Of a stretch of 64,000 bases of DNA, positions 50,751-59,607 are shown one piece after another; position 1 is the first letter of the stretch; every line of letters starts with the position of its first letter. Source of the DNA: an uncultured Parabacteroides sp. (lineage in GTDB: Bacteria > Bacteroidota > Bacteroidia > Bacteroidales > Tannerellaceae); contig CAKVBA010000004.1 in the NCBI GenBank assembly GCA_934725305.1, forward strand, positions 38,165 to 102,164. The letters are read 5' to 3'. Under the pieces are notes generated by a model, which was not told the DNA's origin, did no database searches, and saw only the letters and a list, made by a program, of their open reading frames with translations. The position numbers were made by a program, and so were the translations under genes.

Positions 50751-51752
50751 ATGGCTAATAATATATTACCGATCAGATTACGAGAAGCAAGAAACATGCA
50801 GAAACTCAGCATGGATAAGCTCATTGAACTTACCGACTTTGTTGTCACCAAACAGAGTCTTTCAAAATATGAGCGAGGCATTATGCGTCCTCATGCAAAC
50901 GTTTTATCTGCACTGGCAAAAGCATTGGATATCAGCGAAGACTATTTCCTTGGTGCCAATATCCATATAGATGTACCTATGCTTCGTGCTACATGTGATG
51001 GTGATTTGCAAGAAGATGAGCTAATTGCTTTAGAGTCAAAATTATCTTATTGGGCAGAACGTCTTCTGCTCAAAGAACGTGCAGCAGGAATCTCCATTGA
51101 ATTTATCAATCCTCTGGATAACTTTCAGGTTTCTTCCCTTGAGGATGCTATTCAAGCGGCAGATTTCCTTCGCCAGCACTGGCATTGCGGAGACGGACCT
51201 ATTGCAAGTGTGTTGCGTCTTTTTGAGCGTAAGGGAATCAGAATATTGGAAACAAATCTTCCCAAAGGCGTTTATGGTCTTAGCACATGGGCAGACAAGT
51301 ACCTGCCACTGATGATTTTAGATACACGTCGTTCCAAGACAACCGTGGAGCGTCTTCGCTTCACTGCAGCTCACGAACTTGGCCACCTGCTTCTATCTTT
51401 TCCTTCTGATTCAAGCCAGATGGAGGAGAAACTTTGCAACAAATTCGCAAGTTTCTTCCTCTTCCCCAAGTCTGCGTTTATCGAGGAAATGGGTGGTGAA
51501 CATCGTGATAAGCTTATGTTAGAAGAGTTGATAGACTTAAAGGAAGTGTATGGTGTATCCATCGCCGCACAAGTGCATGAAGCTTGGGACATCCGCATGA
51601 TTTCACGTGAGCACTACGATTGGTGGTACAGCGAAATGATATACTCCAACAGCATGGAAAAAGGTTGGGGTAACTACGCTTTTCCTGAGACGATTGGTCG
51701 GGAAAAGAGAGTAGAAGCAAGGATAAGTACAAAAGATAAAAAACAACAATAA
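50751..51752 (+). CDS. XRE helix-turn-helix + ImmA/IrrE-type metallopeptidase
   Basis: The 333-residue protein starts with an XRE DNA-binding domain at residues 7-65 (LREARNMQKLSMDKLI; KQSLSKYERGIMRPHANVL). A COG2856/ImmA-IrrE domain from about 140 carries the zinc motif HELGH at 208-212 (RFTAAHELGHLLLSF) and the third-ligand region EEKLCNKFASFFLFP. Such proteins sense a signal and cleave or bind a repressor, often controlling mobile-element or stress genes. The stop is only 2 bp before the cas6 ATG, so it is translated from the same mRNA as the CRISPR effector. Both halves look intact. It may autoregulate the cas operon; toxin-antitoxin use is possible, but no toxin is adjacent. Confidence 0.85.
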   Translation: MANNILPIRLREARNMQKLSMDKLIELTDFVVTKQSLSKYERGIMRPHANVLSALAKALDISEDYFLGANIHIDVPMLRATCDGDLQEDELIALESKLSYWAERLLLKERAAGISIEFINPLDNFQVSSLEDAIQAADFLRQHWHCGDGPIASVLRLFERKGIRILETNLPKGVYGLSTWADKYLPLMILDTRRSKTTVERLRFTAAHELGHLLLSFPSDSSQMEEKLCNKFASFFLFPKSAFIEEMGGEHRDKLMLEELIDLKEVYGVSIAAQVHEAWDIRMISREHYDWWYSEMIYSNSMEKGWGNYAFPETIGREKRVEARISTKDKKQQ

Positions 51753-51754
51753 AA

Positions 51755-52417
51755 ATGAGAATACATATTTCTACAACAAAGAATACCCGTTTAGTTCCTT
51801 TTGACTATCAGCAAAAGTTGGTTGGAACTATTCACAAATGGATAGGGAACAATTCTATTCATGATAGGATTTCACTATATTCTTTTTCTTGGCTAAAAGG
51901 AGGAGAAAAAGTATCGGAGGCTTTAAATTTTCCTGAAGGAGCAACAATGTTTCTTAGCTTTTATGATGATGAAACTATGAGAAAGGTCATAAAGTCTATT
52001 TTAGATGATCCTCAAATGTTTTGTGGCATGTTCGTAACAAACGTTACTATTGAAGACATTCCATCACTTGAAAGTCGAGAGCTGTTCTATTGCGCAAGTC
52101 CTATTTTTATCAAAAGAAAAATGGAAGATGGAGAAATTAAACAATATACCTATAACGATGAACAAACAAGTCTTCTTCTTAAAGAAACTCTACTAGCCAA
52201 GATGAGAGAAGCGGGATTGGAAGAAGACGACACTTTAGACATAAAGTTTGATACGTCTTATCAGAGAAAGAAATTCAAATTTGTACGCTATCGTGGTATT
52301 GGCAACAAAGCAAACCTATGCCCTGTCATCATAAAAGCCAAGCCGGAAACAAAACTGTTTGCTTGGAATGTTGGCATTGGTAACTGCACTGGTATCGGAT
52401 TTGGCGCAATTTATTAA
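51755..52417 (+). CDS. cas6: CRISPR repeat endoribonuclease Cas6
   Basis: The 220-residue RAMP protein cuts CRISPR precursor RNA at the base of each repeat. Two ferredoxin-like halves are visible. The C-terminal glycine-rich loop is clear (WNVGIGNCTGIGFGAIY), as is the LVGTIHKWIG segment in the N-terminal half. A histidine in the region IHISTTKN or IHKWIG may act as general base; the exact residue cannot be fixed. It is the first cas gene after the XRE protein and lies 18 bp ahead of cas5. Cleavage would leave the 8-nt tag ATTGAAAT on the crRNA 5' end. Confidence 0.85.
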   Translation: MRIHISTTKNTRLVPFDYQQKLVGTIHKWIGNNSIHDRISLYSFSWLKGGEKVSEALNFPEGATMFLSFYDDETMRKVIKSILDDPQMFCGMFVTNVTIEDIPSLESRELFYCASPIFIKRKMEDGEIKQYTYNDEQTSLLLKETLLAKMREAGLEEDDTLDIKFDTSYQRKKFKFVRYRGIGNKANLCPVIIKAKPETKLFAWNVGIGNCTGIGFGAIY

Positions 52418-52435
52418 TTATTAAAGGATTGGATT

Positions 52436-52990
52436 ATGTACGTTGTAATATATAAGGGACAGTTTGGTTTCATTAAGCCATGGACCGCTGTTCGTGATGG
52501 TGAAACATTCAGCCAACAATTTCTTACACCTTCAATAATTGAAGGCATTGAGAAAAAACTATTTCCTGAACTATTGAACGTCTCTGGAATTCACAAAATA
52601 CTAAGACACAAGCTAAAGTATGATTCAATGGATTCCCAACAAGAGGTGACACAGCCAAGAGGTTGGGAGTATAAAAATAGAACTTTCATTAGAAATCGTT
52701 CGGTGTTGAAGCGTTCTGTTCTATTGCATCCAGTTTTATACATTGCTTTTGAAAACGATGAAGATGCTATTATTGCCTCGAAGCAACATGTATGTGTATG
52801 CAGAAATGAAGATATACTCTTGCCGGAATCAGAAATCCATGTGATGGAAGAAGAACAATTCAATCAATTACCTGGTTTCGAATTACGCTTTGGCAATTCT
52901 GAGCAATCTTTCCTCGTTGGCTACAATCGTTTTAACGACAATCAGCCGATGTTGGGCTGGATAGAGTTTAATGGTCAATCTTTACTTTAA
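52436..52990 (+). CDS. cas5: Cas5 (PGING/I-B branch)
   Basis: The 184-residue RAMP-fold protein has the opening strand MYVVIYKGQFGFIKPWTAVR and the segment TFSQQFLTPSIIEGIEKKLF. A basic helix region (HKILRHKLKYDS) precedes YKNRTFIRNRSVLKRSVLL. This matches the Cas5p type described for Porphyromonas gingivalis systems, by position and pattern. Cas5 caps the 5' handle of the crRNA in Cascade. The start context is weak, as in most genes here. It is the second cas gene, 12 bp before cas3. Confidence 0.75.
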   Translation: MYVVIYKGQFGFIKPWTAVRDGETFSQQFLTPSIIEGIEKKLFPELLNVSGIHKILRHKLKYDSMDSQQEVTQPRGWEYKNRTFIRNRSVLKRSVLLHPVLYIAFENDEDAIIASKQHVCVCRNEDILLPESEIHVMEEEQFNQLPGFELRFGNSEQSFLVGYNRFNDNQPMLGWIEFNGQSLL

Positions 52991-53002
52991 TGATGTAATT
53001 AT

Positions 53003-55144
53003 ATGAATATTCATCAAGAAATATTAGCTAAAAGCGAGCAGAATGGACATATTTGTTTGTATCAGCATCTAAAGAATGTTGCTGATACAGCTCGTGTTAT
53101 GGCTAAGCATCTAGGATTTGATGAACAGATTGCAGTAGAAGGAGCTTTGTTGCATGACATCGGAAAAGCAAGTCCAGTGTTCCAGCAATCGCTGATTTCT
53201 CCAAGCAAAAAGAAGCCTGGTTTTGTTTTTCGCCATGAAATAGCTTCCTTGTTCTTTCTGTCGTTGGTATGTCAGGAGCATAGAGATGCAGTGATAGATA
53301 TGATTGTAGCTCATCATAAATCTATGTATAGAGATGTTCGGGATTTGGGCATTTTAGATTTAGATGATACATCAGATTGTTTCAAGGAACATTCAAAGTT
53401 ATTCCCGGAATGGAGTTATATAGCCATTGATATTCTTGAAAGCCTTGGTATGGAAACTCATGAGATTTCTTTGAAAAAGGCAAAAGAAAATTATGAATAT
53501 GTCATAGACTATTGTGATGGCAGAAAAAAGGGTTGTTCTGAATGGAGAGGGTTGTTGATGGCGGCAGATCACATGGCTTCTGCTATGGAGACTGCATGTG
53601 AAATGCCGCTTGATAAACTCTTCATCAAACCAAATTTGTCTTTTTACAATAGGCAAAGTGAACTCTATCCTTTGTCCATGATTTCTTCGGATAGTAAGAA
53701 GATGCATACGTTGGTAACAGCTCCAACTGGAGCAGGAAAAACAGATTTTTTGTTGAGACGTTGTTGTGGAAGAGTTTTCTATACACTGCCTTTTCAAGCA
53801 TCAATTAACGCTATGTATGATAGAATAAAGAGTGATTTGAGTGATACTAATGCTCAAGTTCATCTTCTTCATGCAGCCTCTAATCTGAAAATGAAAGACG
53901 GCAAGATAGAGGAAAGCATCATGCAGCGTCATGTTGGTGCATCTGTAAAGGTTCTTACTCCTCACCAGATGGCCTCAGTAGTTTTTGGTATCAAAGGATA
54001 TGAGGCCATGGCTATGGATTTAAGAGGTTGTGATGTGATTCTCGATGAGATACACACCTATTCTGATGTTATGCAGTCTATAGTTCTGCGCATTATTGAG
54101 ATTCTTGTTGCGTTGGATTGTAGAGTTCATATTGGTACGGCAACAATGCCTACAGTATTGTATCAGAAGATACTTCATCTATTGGGTGGAGCTGATGCTG
54201 TTTATGAGGTTAAGTTAGATTCTCAGATGCTTCAATCATTCAACCGGCATCAAATCTACAAGCTTGAAGATAAAAAAGAATCTTATGATGTGATAGCTTC
54301 AGCAATCAAAAGTAATTCTAAAATTCTCATAGTATGTAATCAAGTAAAAAGAGCACAGGAACTATATGAATCTATTGAGGATTTATATCCGGAAGTGAAA
54401 AAGATGCTTGTGCATAGCAGATTCAAACGAAGCGACAGAGCAAGATTGGAAACAGAGTTGCGTGAAGACTTCAATCAATTAGAAAACGTTCCATGTATCG
54501 TAGTTTCCACTCAAGTAGTAGAAGTCAGTCTTGATATCAGCTTTGATGTAATGATTACTGAATGTGCCCCAATTGATGCTCTTACCCAGCGTTTTGGACG
54601 AATTAATCGCAAACGTACAAGAGATACCATTGGACACTACAAGCCGATATATGTCATAGCACCCTCTGAAGATGAAAAAGAAGCTCTTCCTTACAGTAAA
54701 GAAGTTCTGAAAAAAACTTTCAGGGTATTGCCAGATAATGGCGATATTATGGAAGAAAACCGCGTTCAAGAAATGATAGATAAGGTGTATCCTAAGATTG
54801 ACTTCCAAAATATAGATTTTACCGGTGTGGCATTCTTGGAAGGAAAATGGGTGTTAAAGGCACTTTGTCATCATCCTAAATCTGTGTTGTTGGAAACGCT
54901 TGACATCAATTCTGCTGTTTGTATTACAGAAGATGATAAAGATAGATACTTATATGCCAATGGATTGGAAAGAATTGAAATGGAAATACCGGTAAGCTAT
55001 CATTCCATTGCACATAGAAATCTTGATCAACTCAATAAGGGATCGCGTCCTTTCGTCATTCCGAACAAAGGATATGATGAAGAGAAGGGATTGTTGCCCG
55101 ATTTGTGTAAAATAGAATATTATCAATCGTTTGAAATACTATAG
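53003..55144 (+). CDS. cas3: CRISPR helicase-nuclease Cas3
   Basis: The 713-residue protein fuses an HD nuclease and an SF2 helicase. HD residues: ALLHDIGKASPVF (H51, D52), FRHEIASLF, and IVAHHKSMY. Helicase motifs: APTGAGKT (I, about 240-247), DEIH (II, 347-350), IGTATMP (III), VVSTQVVEVSLDISF (V) and QRFGRINR (VI). All are intact. It is recruited by Cascade to unwind and degrade DNA. It lies between cas5 and cas8, and its stop is 3 bp before the cas8 ATG. Confidence 0.96.
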   Translation: MNIHQEILAKSEQNGHICLYQHLKNVADTARVMAKHLGFDEQIAVEGALLHDIGKASPVFQQSLISPSKKKPGFVFRHEIASLFFLSLVCQEHRDAVIDMIVAHHKSMYRDVRDLGILDLDDTSDCFKEHSKLFPEWSYIAIDILESLGMETHEISLKKAKENYEYVIDYCDGRKKGCSEWRGLLMAADHMASAMETACEMPLDKLFIKPNLSFYNRQSELYPLSMISSDSKKMHTLVTAPTGAGKTDFLLRRCCGRVFYTLPFQASINAMYDRIKSDLSDTNAQVHLLHAASNLKMKDGKIEESIMQRHVGASVKVLTPHQMASVVFGIKGYEAMAMDLRGCDVILDEIHTYSDVMQSIVLRIIEILVALDCRVHIGTATMPTVLYQKILHLLGGADAVYEVKLDSQMLQSFNRHQIYKLEDKKESYDVIASAIKSNSKILIVCNQVKRAQELYESIEDLYPEVKKMLVHSRFKRSDRARLETELREDFNQLENVPCIVVSTQVVEVSLDISFDVMITECAPIDALTQRFGRINRKRTRDTIGHYKPIYVIAPSEDEKEALPYSKEVLKKTFRVLPDNGDIMEENRVQEMIDKVYPKIDFQNIDFTGVAFLEGKWVLKALCHHPKSVLLETLDINSAVCITEDDKDRYLYANGLERIEMEIPVSYHSIAHRNLDQLNKGSRPFVIPNKGYDEEKGLLPDLCKIEYYQSFEIL

Positions 55145-55147
55145 AAT

Positions 55148-56449
55148 ATGATAACATCAAATATAGGAAAGATATTGATAGATGCTTACAATGAAGAATA
55201 TGGCACCAGCTATGATGCCCGAACTTTCTTCTTGGAGCAGTTCTATCCTTTGTTTTTTGATCAAAACAAGTATATGATGACTGCTGGCAATTCGCCTTTG
55301 GAAAATCCTAAACTAAGTTGGGATGATATGATTAACGGGAAAAAACCCTACGAAACACCCGAGCAGAGAAAAAGTCGTTTTGACAAATTGGTTGATAAAA
55401 TTGAAGAAAGCGATGCAGATGCCAGCATTGCACGTGGCTATCCATCTTTGGATGTGGCTGCAACTACGTCAGGTCAAGTAACTGATTTAAAGATATCAAA
55501 TAGTAAGGAGGATATTTATACTTCTTGGATTGGAGATGCTCTTGGCGTCGGTGTGCAGGGAGGTCTCTCGATACTCTTTAGTAAAAAAGAGATACTTCTT
55601 GATATTTATAAGGGGTGGAAACTATATCGCAAGAGTCTCAATGAAACGTCTATGCTTAAGGGAAACCAAATAAACACATGGAATGGGCAATGGCTTTCAC
55701 ATTATTATGATAGTAGAGAATATGATGACTCTATGCCTTTGGCAGGATACAATCCTTATAATACGAGCAAGGACGGAATAATTAGTCTTGATACTCAGAC
55801 TTGGACTAAGATACTTATTGGTATTTCAAGGAAATACAAAAACGTTCAAATTCTTGGTTACATATATAGCATTGGACAAACTAATACAACTATTGGTTTC
55901 ATTCCATTTGACTTGACACAGATACGTCGCCCTATTCATCTTTATGAAAAGTTGTTTGGAATAAGTAACGGTCGAAACGCAGAGTCTTTATGGGGAACTG
56001 CTGTCGGATTCAAAACTGTTTGTACGCAAGGTGTTATTGGTATTAAATCTATGGAGCCAAAGGGTCTTAGAGATTATATCTATAAAGGAAAACAACCCAA
56101 GGCTCCTAAAAGCGAGGAGGAAACAATTAATTTTAATGTATATAAAATCTGGATGTTAGCCATGTTGAATAATGATGAATTATGGGATAAATCCCAAGAA
56201 TTGGCAGTGTTATTGAACAATGCCTCAAGTGATAATGATAAGTCAATTAGTACTAAACGTAAAAATTTGGTTGAAACAATGCTCAATGCAGTCAATAAGA
56301 AACAATTCATTGCAGCTGCTGCAGAAGTTGTTTCATTCATTGGTGAGAAAGAAGAGTTTAAAGGAATCGTAAAAGAGATTCATAGTATGCCTACAGATAA
56401 TGTTCCATACTTCTTAACACTTTTGCGTTTCCAGTATAAGACATTATAA
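55148..56449 (+). CDS. cas8: Cas8-type large Cascade subunit (Csp2-like)
   Basis: The 433-residue protein sits in the slot of the Cascade large subunit, between cas3 and cas7. Its sequence carries few known motifs: IGKILIDAYNEEYGTSYDA, a SWIGDALGVGVQGGLSILFS segment, and ILGYIYSIGQTNTTIGFIPF. The gene order and general shape fit the Csp2/Cas8 proteins of the P. gingivalis-type I-B system. The role is PAM recognition and start of R-loop formation. The subfamily call is from position and recollection. Confidence 0.7.
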   Translation: MITSNIGKILIDAYNEEYGTSYDARTFFLEQFYPLFFDQNKYMMTAGNSPLENPKLSWDDMINGKKPYETPEQRKSRFDKLVDKIEESDADASIARGYPSLDVAATTSGQVTDLKISNSKEDIYTSWIGDALGVGVQGGLSILFSKKEILLDIYKGWKLYRKSLNETSMLKGNQINTWNGQWLSHYYDSREYDDSMPLAGYNPYNTSKDGIISLDTQTWTKILIGISRKYKNVQILGYIYSIGQTNTTIGFIPFDLTQIRRPIHLYEKLFGISNGRNAESLWGTAVGFKTVCTQGVIGIKSMEPKGLRDYIYKGKQPKAPKSEEETINFNVYKIWMLAMLNNDELWDKSQELAVLLNNASSDNDKSISTKRKNLVETMLNAVNKKQFIAAAAEVVSFIGEKEEFKGIVKEIHSMPTDNVPYFLTLLRFQYKTL

Positions 56450-56471
56450 TAACAATTTAAGATACAAAATT

Positions 56472-57539
56472 ATGAAAGAGAATTCTTTTATTTATTTGCG
56501 CGGTCTTAAGCATGCTGCGTTTACTGTATTCTGCGTTGAAGATGGTCAGAAATCTTATTATGACCCACAATTCAATGTACGAGCACCATACTCAAGTGGT
56601 CAACAAATAAAGCGTTCTATCATGGATCGGCTTAACGACGTTTTAGGTGTACAACCTTCTCCTACAGAATTCTTTTTTGATATAGATAAGAAGGGTGCGC
56701 TCAAAGAAGGAGAGGTTCTTTCCTCTTGCGATCCACACTATATCGACCAACTTTTAGGAGGTTGGATGAGAACCCCCAAAGGAGGTAAGGAAAAGGCTGT
56801 TAAGCGTAGAAGCCCATTTAGTATTTCTGCAATGACGCCACTTCATCCCCTCTTGGCATCAGTTCCTAAAGAGAATATTTCGTTTGACCGTTCCGACAAG
56901 CCTAATGTACATAAAGTTGTAGTAAGAGATGCAAGTGGAAATATATTGACAGACGAACAAGTAAACAATTTCTTGGAAGGAAACGATAGAAGTCTTTATC
57001 GTAAATGGATACCAGATAATAGTCGTGCCACAGGTCTCTTTGTCTATGATGTAGCTATAGATTTACGACGTTTATTCTGTGTTTCTACAAATCAGCTGGA
57101 ACCAGAGGTAACATCAGAGATGGTAGAGAAGTTGAAAGAAGATGGATGGAAGGTAATCACTACTTCTTTTGGTGAGTGCTTGTTGATGCCGAAAGAACAG
57201 CGTGAGCAGATTATTCCAGCTATAGCCGATGCTCTGATTGATTGGCATATTACATCCAATCAGGCGAGAACATTTAGCTTGATGGAGACACTTGCTATTG
57301 CGATTAGCGACAATGCTGATACTTTAGCTGCTGCTATTCGTGCCAAACTCATTGATGATAACGAGTCTAAACCTAAGGCAAAACCTATCATTGACGAAAA
57401 TGCCGGTGCAAAAACTTTCATTACTCTCCCTTGTGCAAGTTATGTGGTTACGGAGACGGAAAGTGCAGATGCCTTGACCTTAGCAAAACAAGAGTTGATA
57501 GAAAGAATGATGGCTTTTGATTACGAGAATCAAATATAG
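56472..57539 (+). CDS. cas7: Cas7-type backbone subunit (Csp1-like)
   Basis: The 355-residue RRM-type protein forms the filament along the crRNA. FIYLRGLKHAAFTVF opens the first strand; NVRAPYSSGQQIKRSIMDRL is a conserved Cas7 block; GLFVYDVAIDLRRLFCV and LMETLAIAISDN are later core segments. Its place after cas8 matches the Csp1/Cas7 of the P. gingivalis I-B type. It closes the effector half of the operon and is followed by a hairpin and then the adaptation genes. Confidence 0.78.
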   Translation: MKENSFIYLRGLKHAAFTVFCVEDGQKSYYDPQFNVRAPYSSGQQIKRSIMDRLNDVLGVQPSPTEFFFDIDKKGALKEGEVLSSCDPHYIDQLLGGWMRTPKGGKEKAVKRRSPFSISAMTPLHPLLASVPKENISFDRSDKPNVHKVVVRDASGNILTDEQVNNFLEGNDRSLYRKWIPDNSRATGLFVYDVAIDLRRLFCVSTNQLEPEVTSEMVEKLKEDGWKVITTSFGECLLMPKEQREQIIPAIADALIDWHITSNQARTFSLMETLAIAISDNADTLAAAIRAKLIDDNESKPKAKPIIDENAGAKTFITLPCASYVVTETESADALTLAKQELIERMMAFDYENQI

Positions 57540-57551
57540 AAAATAAACTAC

Positions 57552-57580
57552 GAGGCTCCTGATTATCCACTGGGAGCCTC
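57552..57580 (+). other. Intercistronic hairpin between cas7 and cas4
   Basis: GAGGCTCC and GGAGCCTC pair perfectly around a 13-nt loop in the 56-bp gap. No T-run follows, so mRNA stabilisation or cleavage seems likelier than full termination. Confidence 0.55.
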
Positions 57581-57595
57581 AATATACAATCTCTT

Positions 57596-58114
57596 ATGAT
57601 AATAACCGGCATTCATTTCAACTATTACCAGCTTTGCCGTCGCAAACTATGGCTGTTTGCCAATGGCATCAACATGGAGCAAGAGTCTGACTTGGTCTAT
57701 GAAGGAAAGTTGGTGCATGAATCAAGCTATCCTCAGCGGACGGCAAGATACGAGGAAGTGGAGATCGACGGCATCAAAGTAGATTACTATGACGCCAAGA
57801 GCAAGGTAATCCACGAAATAAAGAAATCCAACAAGGTGGAAAAGGCTCATGAATGGCAACTTAAATATTATATGTTTGTTTTCGAACAGCATGGCATCTC
57901 GGGTGTAAAAGGTATCTTGGAATATCCTCTTTTGCGTAAGACTCAAGAAGTGATTCTAACAGATGTAGATAGAGAAGAAATTCGGGCTATCTCGGAAGAT
58001 ATCACAAAAATCATCTCACAAGATACATGCCCACAGATAGTTAAGAAAGGGATCTGTAAGAATTGCAGTTACTTCGATTTTTGCTATATTAATGAGTTGG
58101 AGGAAGAAGAATGA
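57596..58114 (+). CDS. cas4: Cas4 exonuclease
   Basis: The 172-residue PD-(D/E)XK nuclease has a [4Fe-4S] cluster. The first cysteine is in FNYYQLCRRKLWLF and the last three are in CKNCSYFDFC; KVIHEIKKSNKVEKAHEWQL carries the active-site E-x-K and Q motif. It trims new spacers and checks the PAM during acquisition. The stop overlaps cas1 by 4 bp (ATGA), so the two are coupled. Confidence 0.92.
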   Translation: MIITGIHFNYYQLCRRKLWLFANGINMEQESDLVYEGKLVHESSYPQRTARYEEVEIDGIKVDYYDAKSKVIHEIKKSNKVEKAHEWQLKYYMFVFEQHGISGVKGILEYPLLRKTQEVILTDVDREEIRAISEDITKIISQDTCPQIVKKGICKNCSYFDFCYINELEEEE

Positions 58115-59127
58115 AAAGAAGTTTCTATCTGTTTAATCCAGGCATTATGGAGCGTAAGGACAACACGTTGAAGTTTACGCCTGTGGTCGTGAATGAAGAC
58201 AATACGGAAGTCAAACAGCCGCCTCGATATATTCCTATTGAAGATGTGACAGAATTGTATGCTTTTGGGAGCCTTCGAACGAATAGTGCTTTGTTCAATT
58301 TCCTGGGGCAAAAAGATATACCTGTTCACTTTTTCGATTATTACGAGAATTATACAGGAAGCTTTATGCCAAGGGAAAGTCTTCTGTCAGGCAAGGCTTT
58401 GTTGGCACAGACATCTGCACACCTGAACAAAAAGAAACGAATGGAGCTGGCTCGAAAATTTATCCAAGGTGCTACATGGAATATAGTCATGAATCTCAAC
58501 TACTATAACCGTAGAGGGAAGGACTTGCAAGACATCATCAATGCAATCAAGAGATTAAGTGATACTTTAGCAGATGCCAAAGCCGTGGATGAAATTATGG
58601 GAATAGAAGGAAATATCCGACAGGTATATTATGCAGCTTTCGATATTATACTCGATGATTTCAATATGGGCTCGAGAACTAAGCAACCACCCGAAAACGA
58701 AGTGAATGCCCTAATATCTTTCGGCAATATGATGTGTTATGCAGAAACGCTTCGAGCTATTCATCAAACCCAACTCAATCCAACGATAAGTTTTCTTCAC
58801 GCTCCCGGTGAAAGAAGGTATTCTTTATGTCTTGACATCTCTGAGATATTTAAGCCCATTATCGTAGATAGAGTTATCTTCAAGGTTCTAAATAAGCATG
58901 CATTAAGCAGTAGTCACTTTGACAAGAAACTTAGCAAATGTCTTTTGAATGAAAAGGGCAAAAAGATATTTGTGAAAGCCATGGAAGAGCGATATAACGA
59001 AACATTCCGCCATCGCGTTTTAGGCCGTAACGTAAGCTACAAACATCTTATAAAGCTGGAATGCTACAAGTTGCTGAAAGATATCTTGGGAATAGAAGAA
59101 TACAAACCGTTTAAAATGTATTGGTGA
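58111..59127 (+). CDS. cas1: Cas1 integrase (type I-B)
   Basis: The 338-residue metal-dependent integrase inserts spacers. It starts SFYLFNPGIMERKDNTLKF, with the conserved AFGSLRTNSALFNFLGQKDI and HFFDYYENYTGSFMPRESL. Catalytic residues sit in IEGNIRQVYYAAFD (Glu), FLHAPGERRYSLCLDISEIF (His) and that last block (Asp). All are present. It overlaps cas4 by 4 bp and abuts cas2 with a 1-bp gap. Confidence 0.96.
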   Translation: MKRSFYLFNPGIMERKDNTLKFTPVVVNEDNTEVKQPPRYIPIEDVTELYAFGSLRTNSALFNFLGQKDIPVHFFDYYENYTGSFMPRESLLSGKALLAQTSAHLNKKKRMELARKFIQGATWNIVMNLNYYNRRGKDLQDIINAIKRLSDTLADAKAVDEIMGIEGNIRQVYYAAFDIILDDFNMGSRTKQPPENEVNALISFGNMMCYAETLRAIHQTQLNPTISFLHAPGERRYSLCLDISEIFKPIIVDRVIFKVLNKHALSSSHFDKKLSKCLLNEKGKKIFVKAMEERYNETFRHRVLGRNVSYKHLIKLECYKLLKDILGIEEYKPFKMYW

Positions 59128-59128
59128 T

Positions 59129-59392
59129 ATGTATGCAATTGTTGTTTATGATGTGGGTGAGAAGCGTGTCGGTAAAATGCTGAAACTGTGCCGTCAATAT
59201 TTGTGTTGGATACAAAATTCTGTATTTGAAGGAGAGATTTCAGACGCAAAACTTAGGGAGCTGAAGCTGAAAATAAAAGGAATAATCGAGCCGTCTGAAG
59301 ACAGCGTAATTCTTTTTACCAACAAAATAGGCTATAATATGAACAAGCAAGTACTTGGAAAAGAGAGAATGTCAACCGACAATTTCTTGTAA
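59129..59392 (+). CDS. cas2: Cas2
   Basis: The 87-residue ferredoxin-fold partner of Cas1 reads MYAIVVYDVGEKRVGKMLKL, with the conserved Asp in the first strand, then LCWIQNSVFEGEIS and DSVILFTNKIGY. It forms the Cas1-Cas2 acquisition complex. It is the last cas gene, ending 215 bp before the first repeat. Confidence 0.96.
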   Translation: MYAIVVYDVGEKRVGKMLKLCRQYLCWIQNSVFEGEISDAKLRELKLKIKGIIEPSEDSVILFTNKIGYNMNKQVLGKERMSTDNFL

Positions 59393-59607
59393 TAAAAGTT
59401 GTCGATGTAAGTTTTCCATACAATAAATACCCCTTCATGGGTAATGTTTAGCTCTTTGACATGTTGTAACGCCAATAAATATAGGGGTTGTCGAAGAACG
59501 CACCAAAATATATAATTACCCATCGACATTTTTTTGGAGAAAAAGATTAACTTTGTACACATAAATCCTATTGTAGATAAGAATATTACATTTTCTAAAA
59601 CAATGGG
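59393..59607 (+). promoter_or_regulatory. CRISPR leader
   Basis: This AT-rich 215-bp leader joins cas2 to repeat 1. It holds TGTCGATG (59400-59407) and ATGGGTAAT (59437-59445), with their joined reverse complement ATTACCCATCGACA at 59515-59528. CAATAAATA is repeated directly at 59421 and 59473. TAACTTTG at 59548-59555 is a perfect -7 box, so array transcription would start near 59562. Confidence 0.75.
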
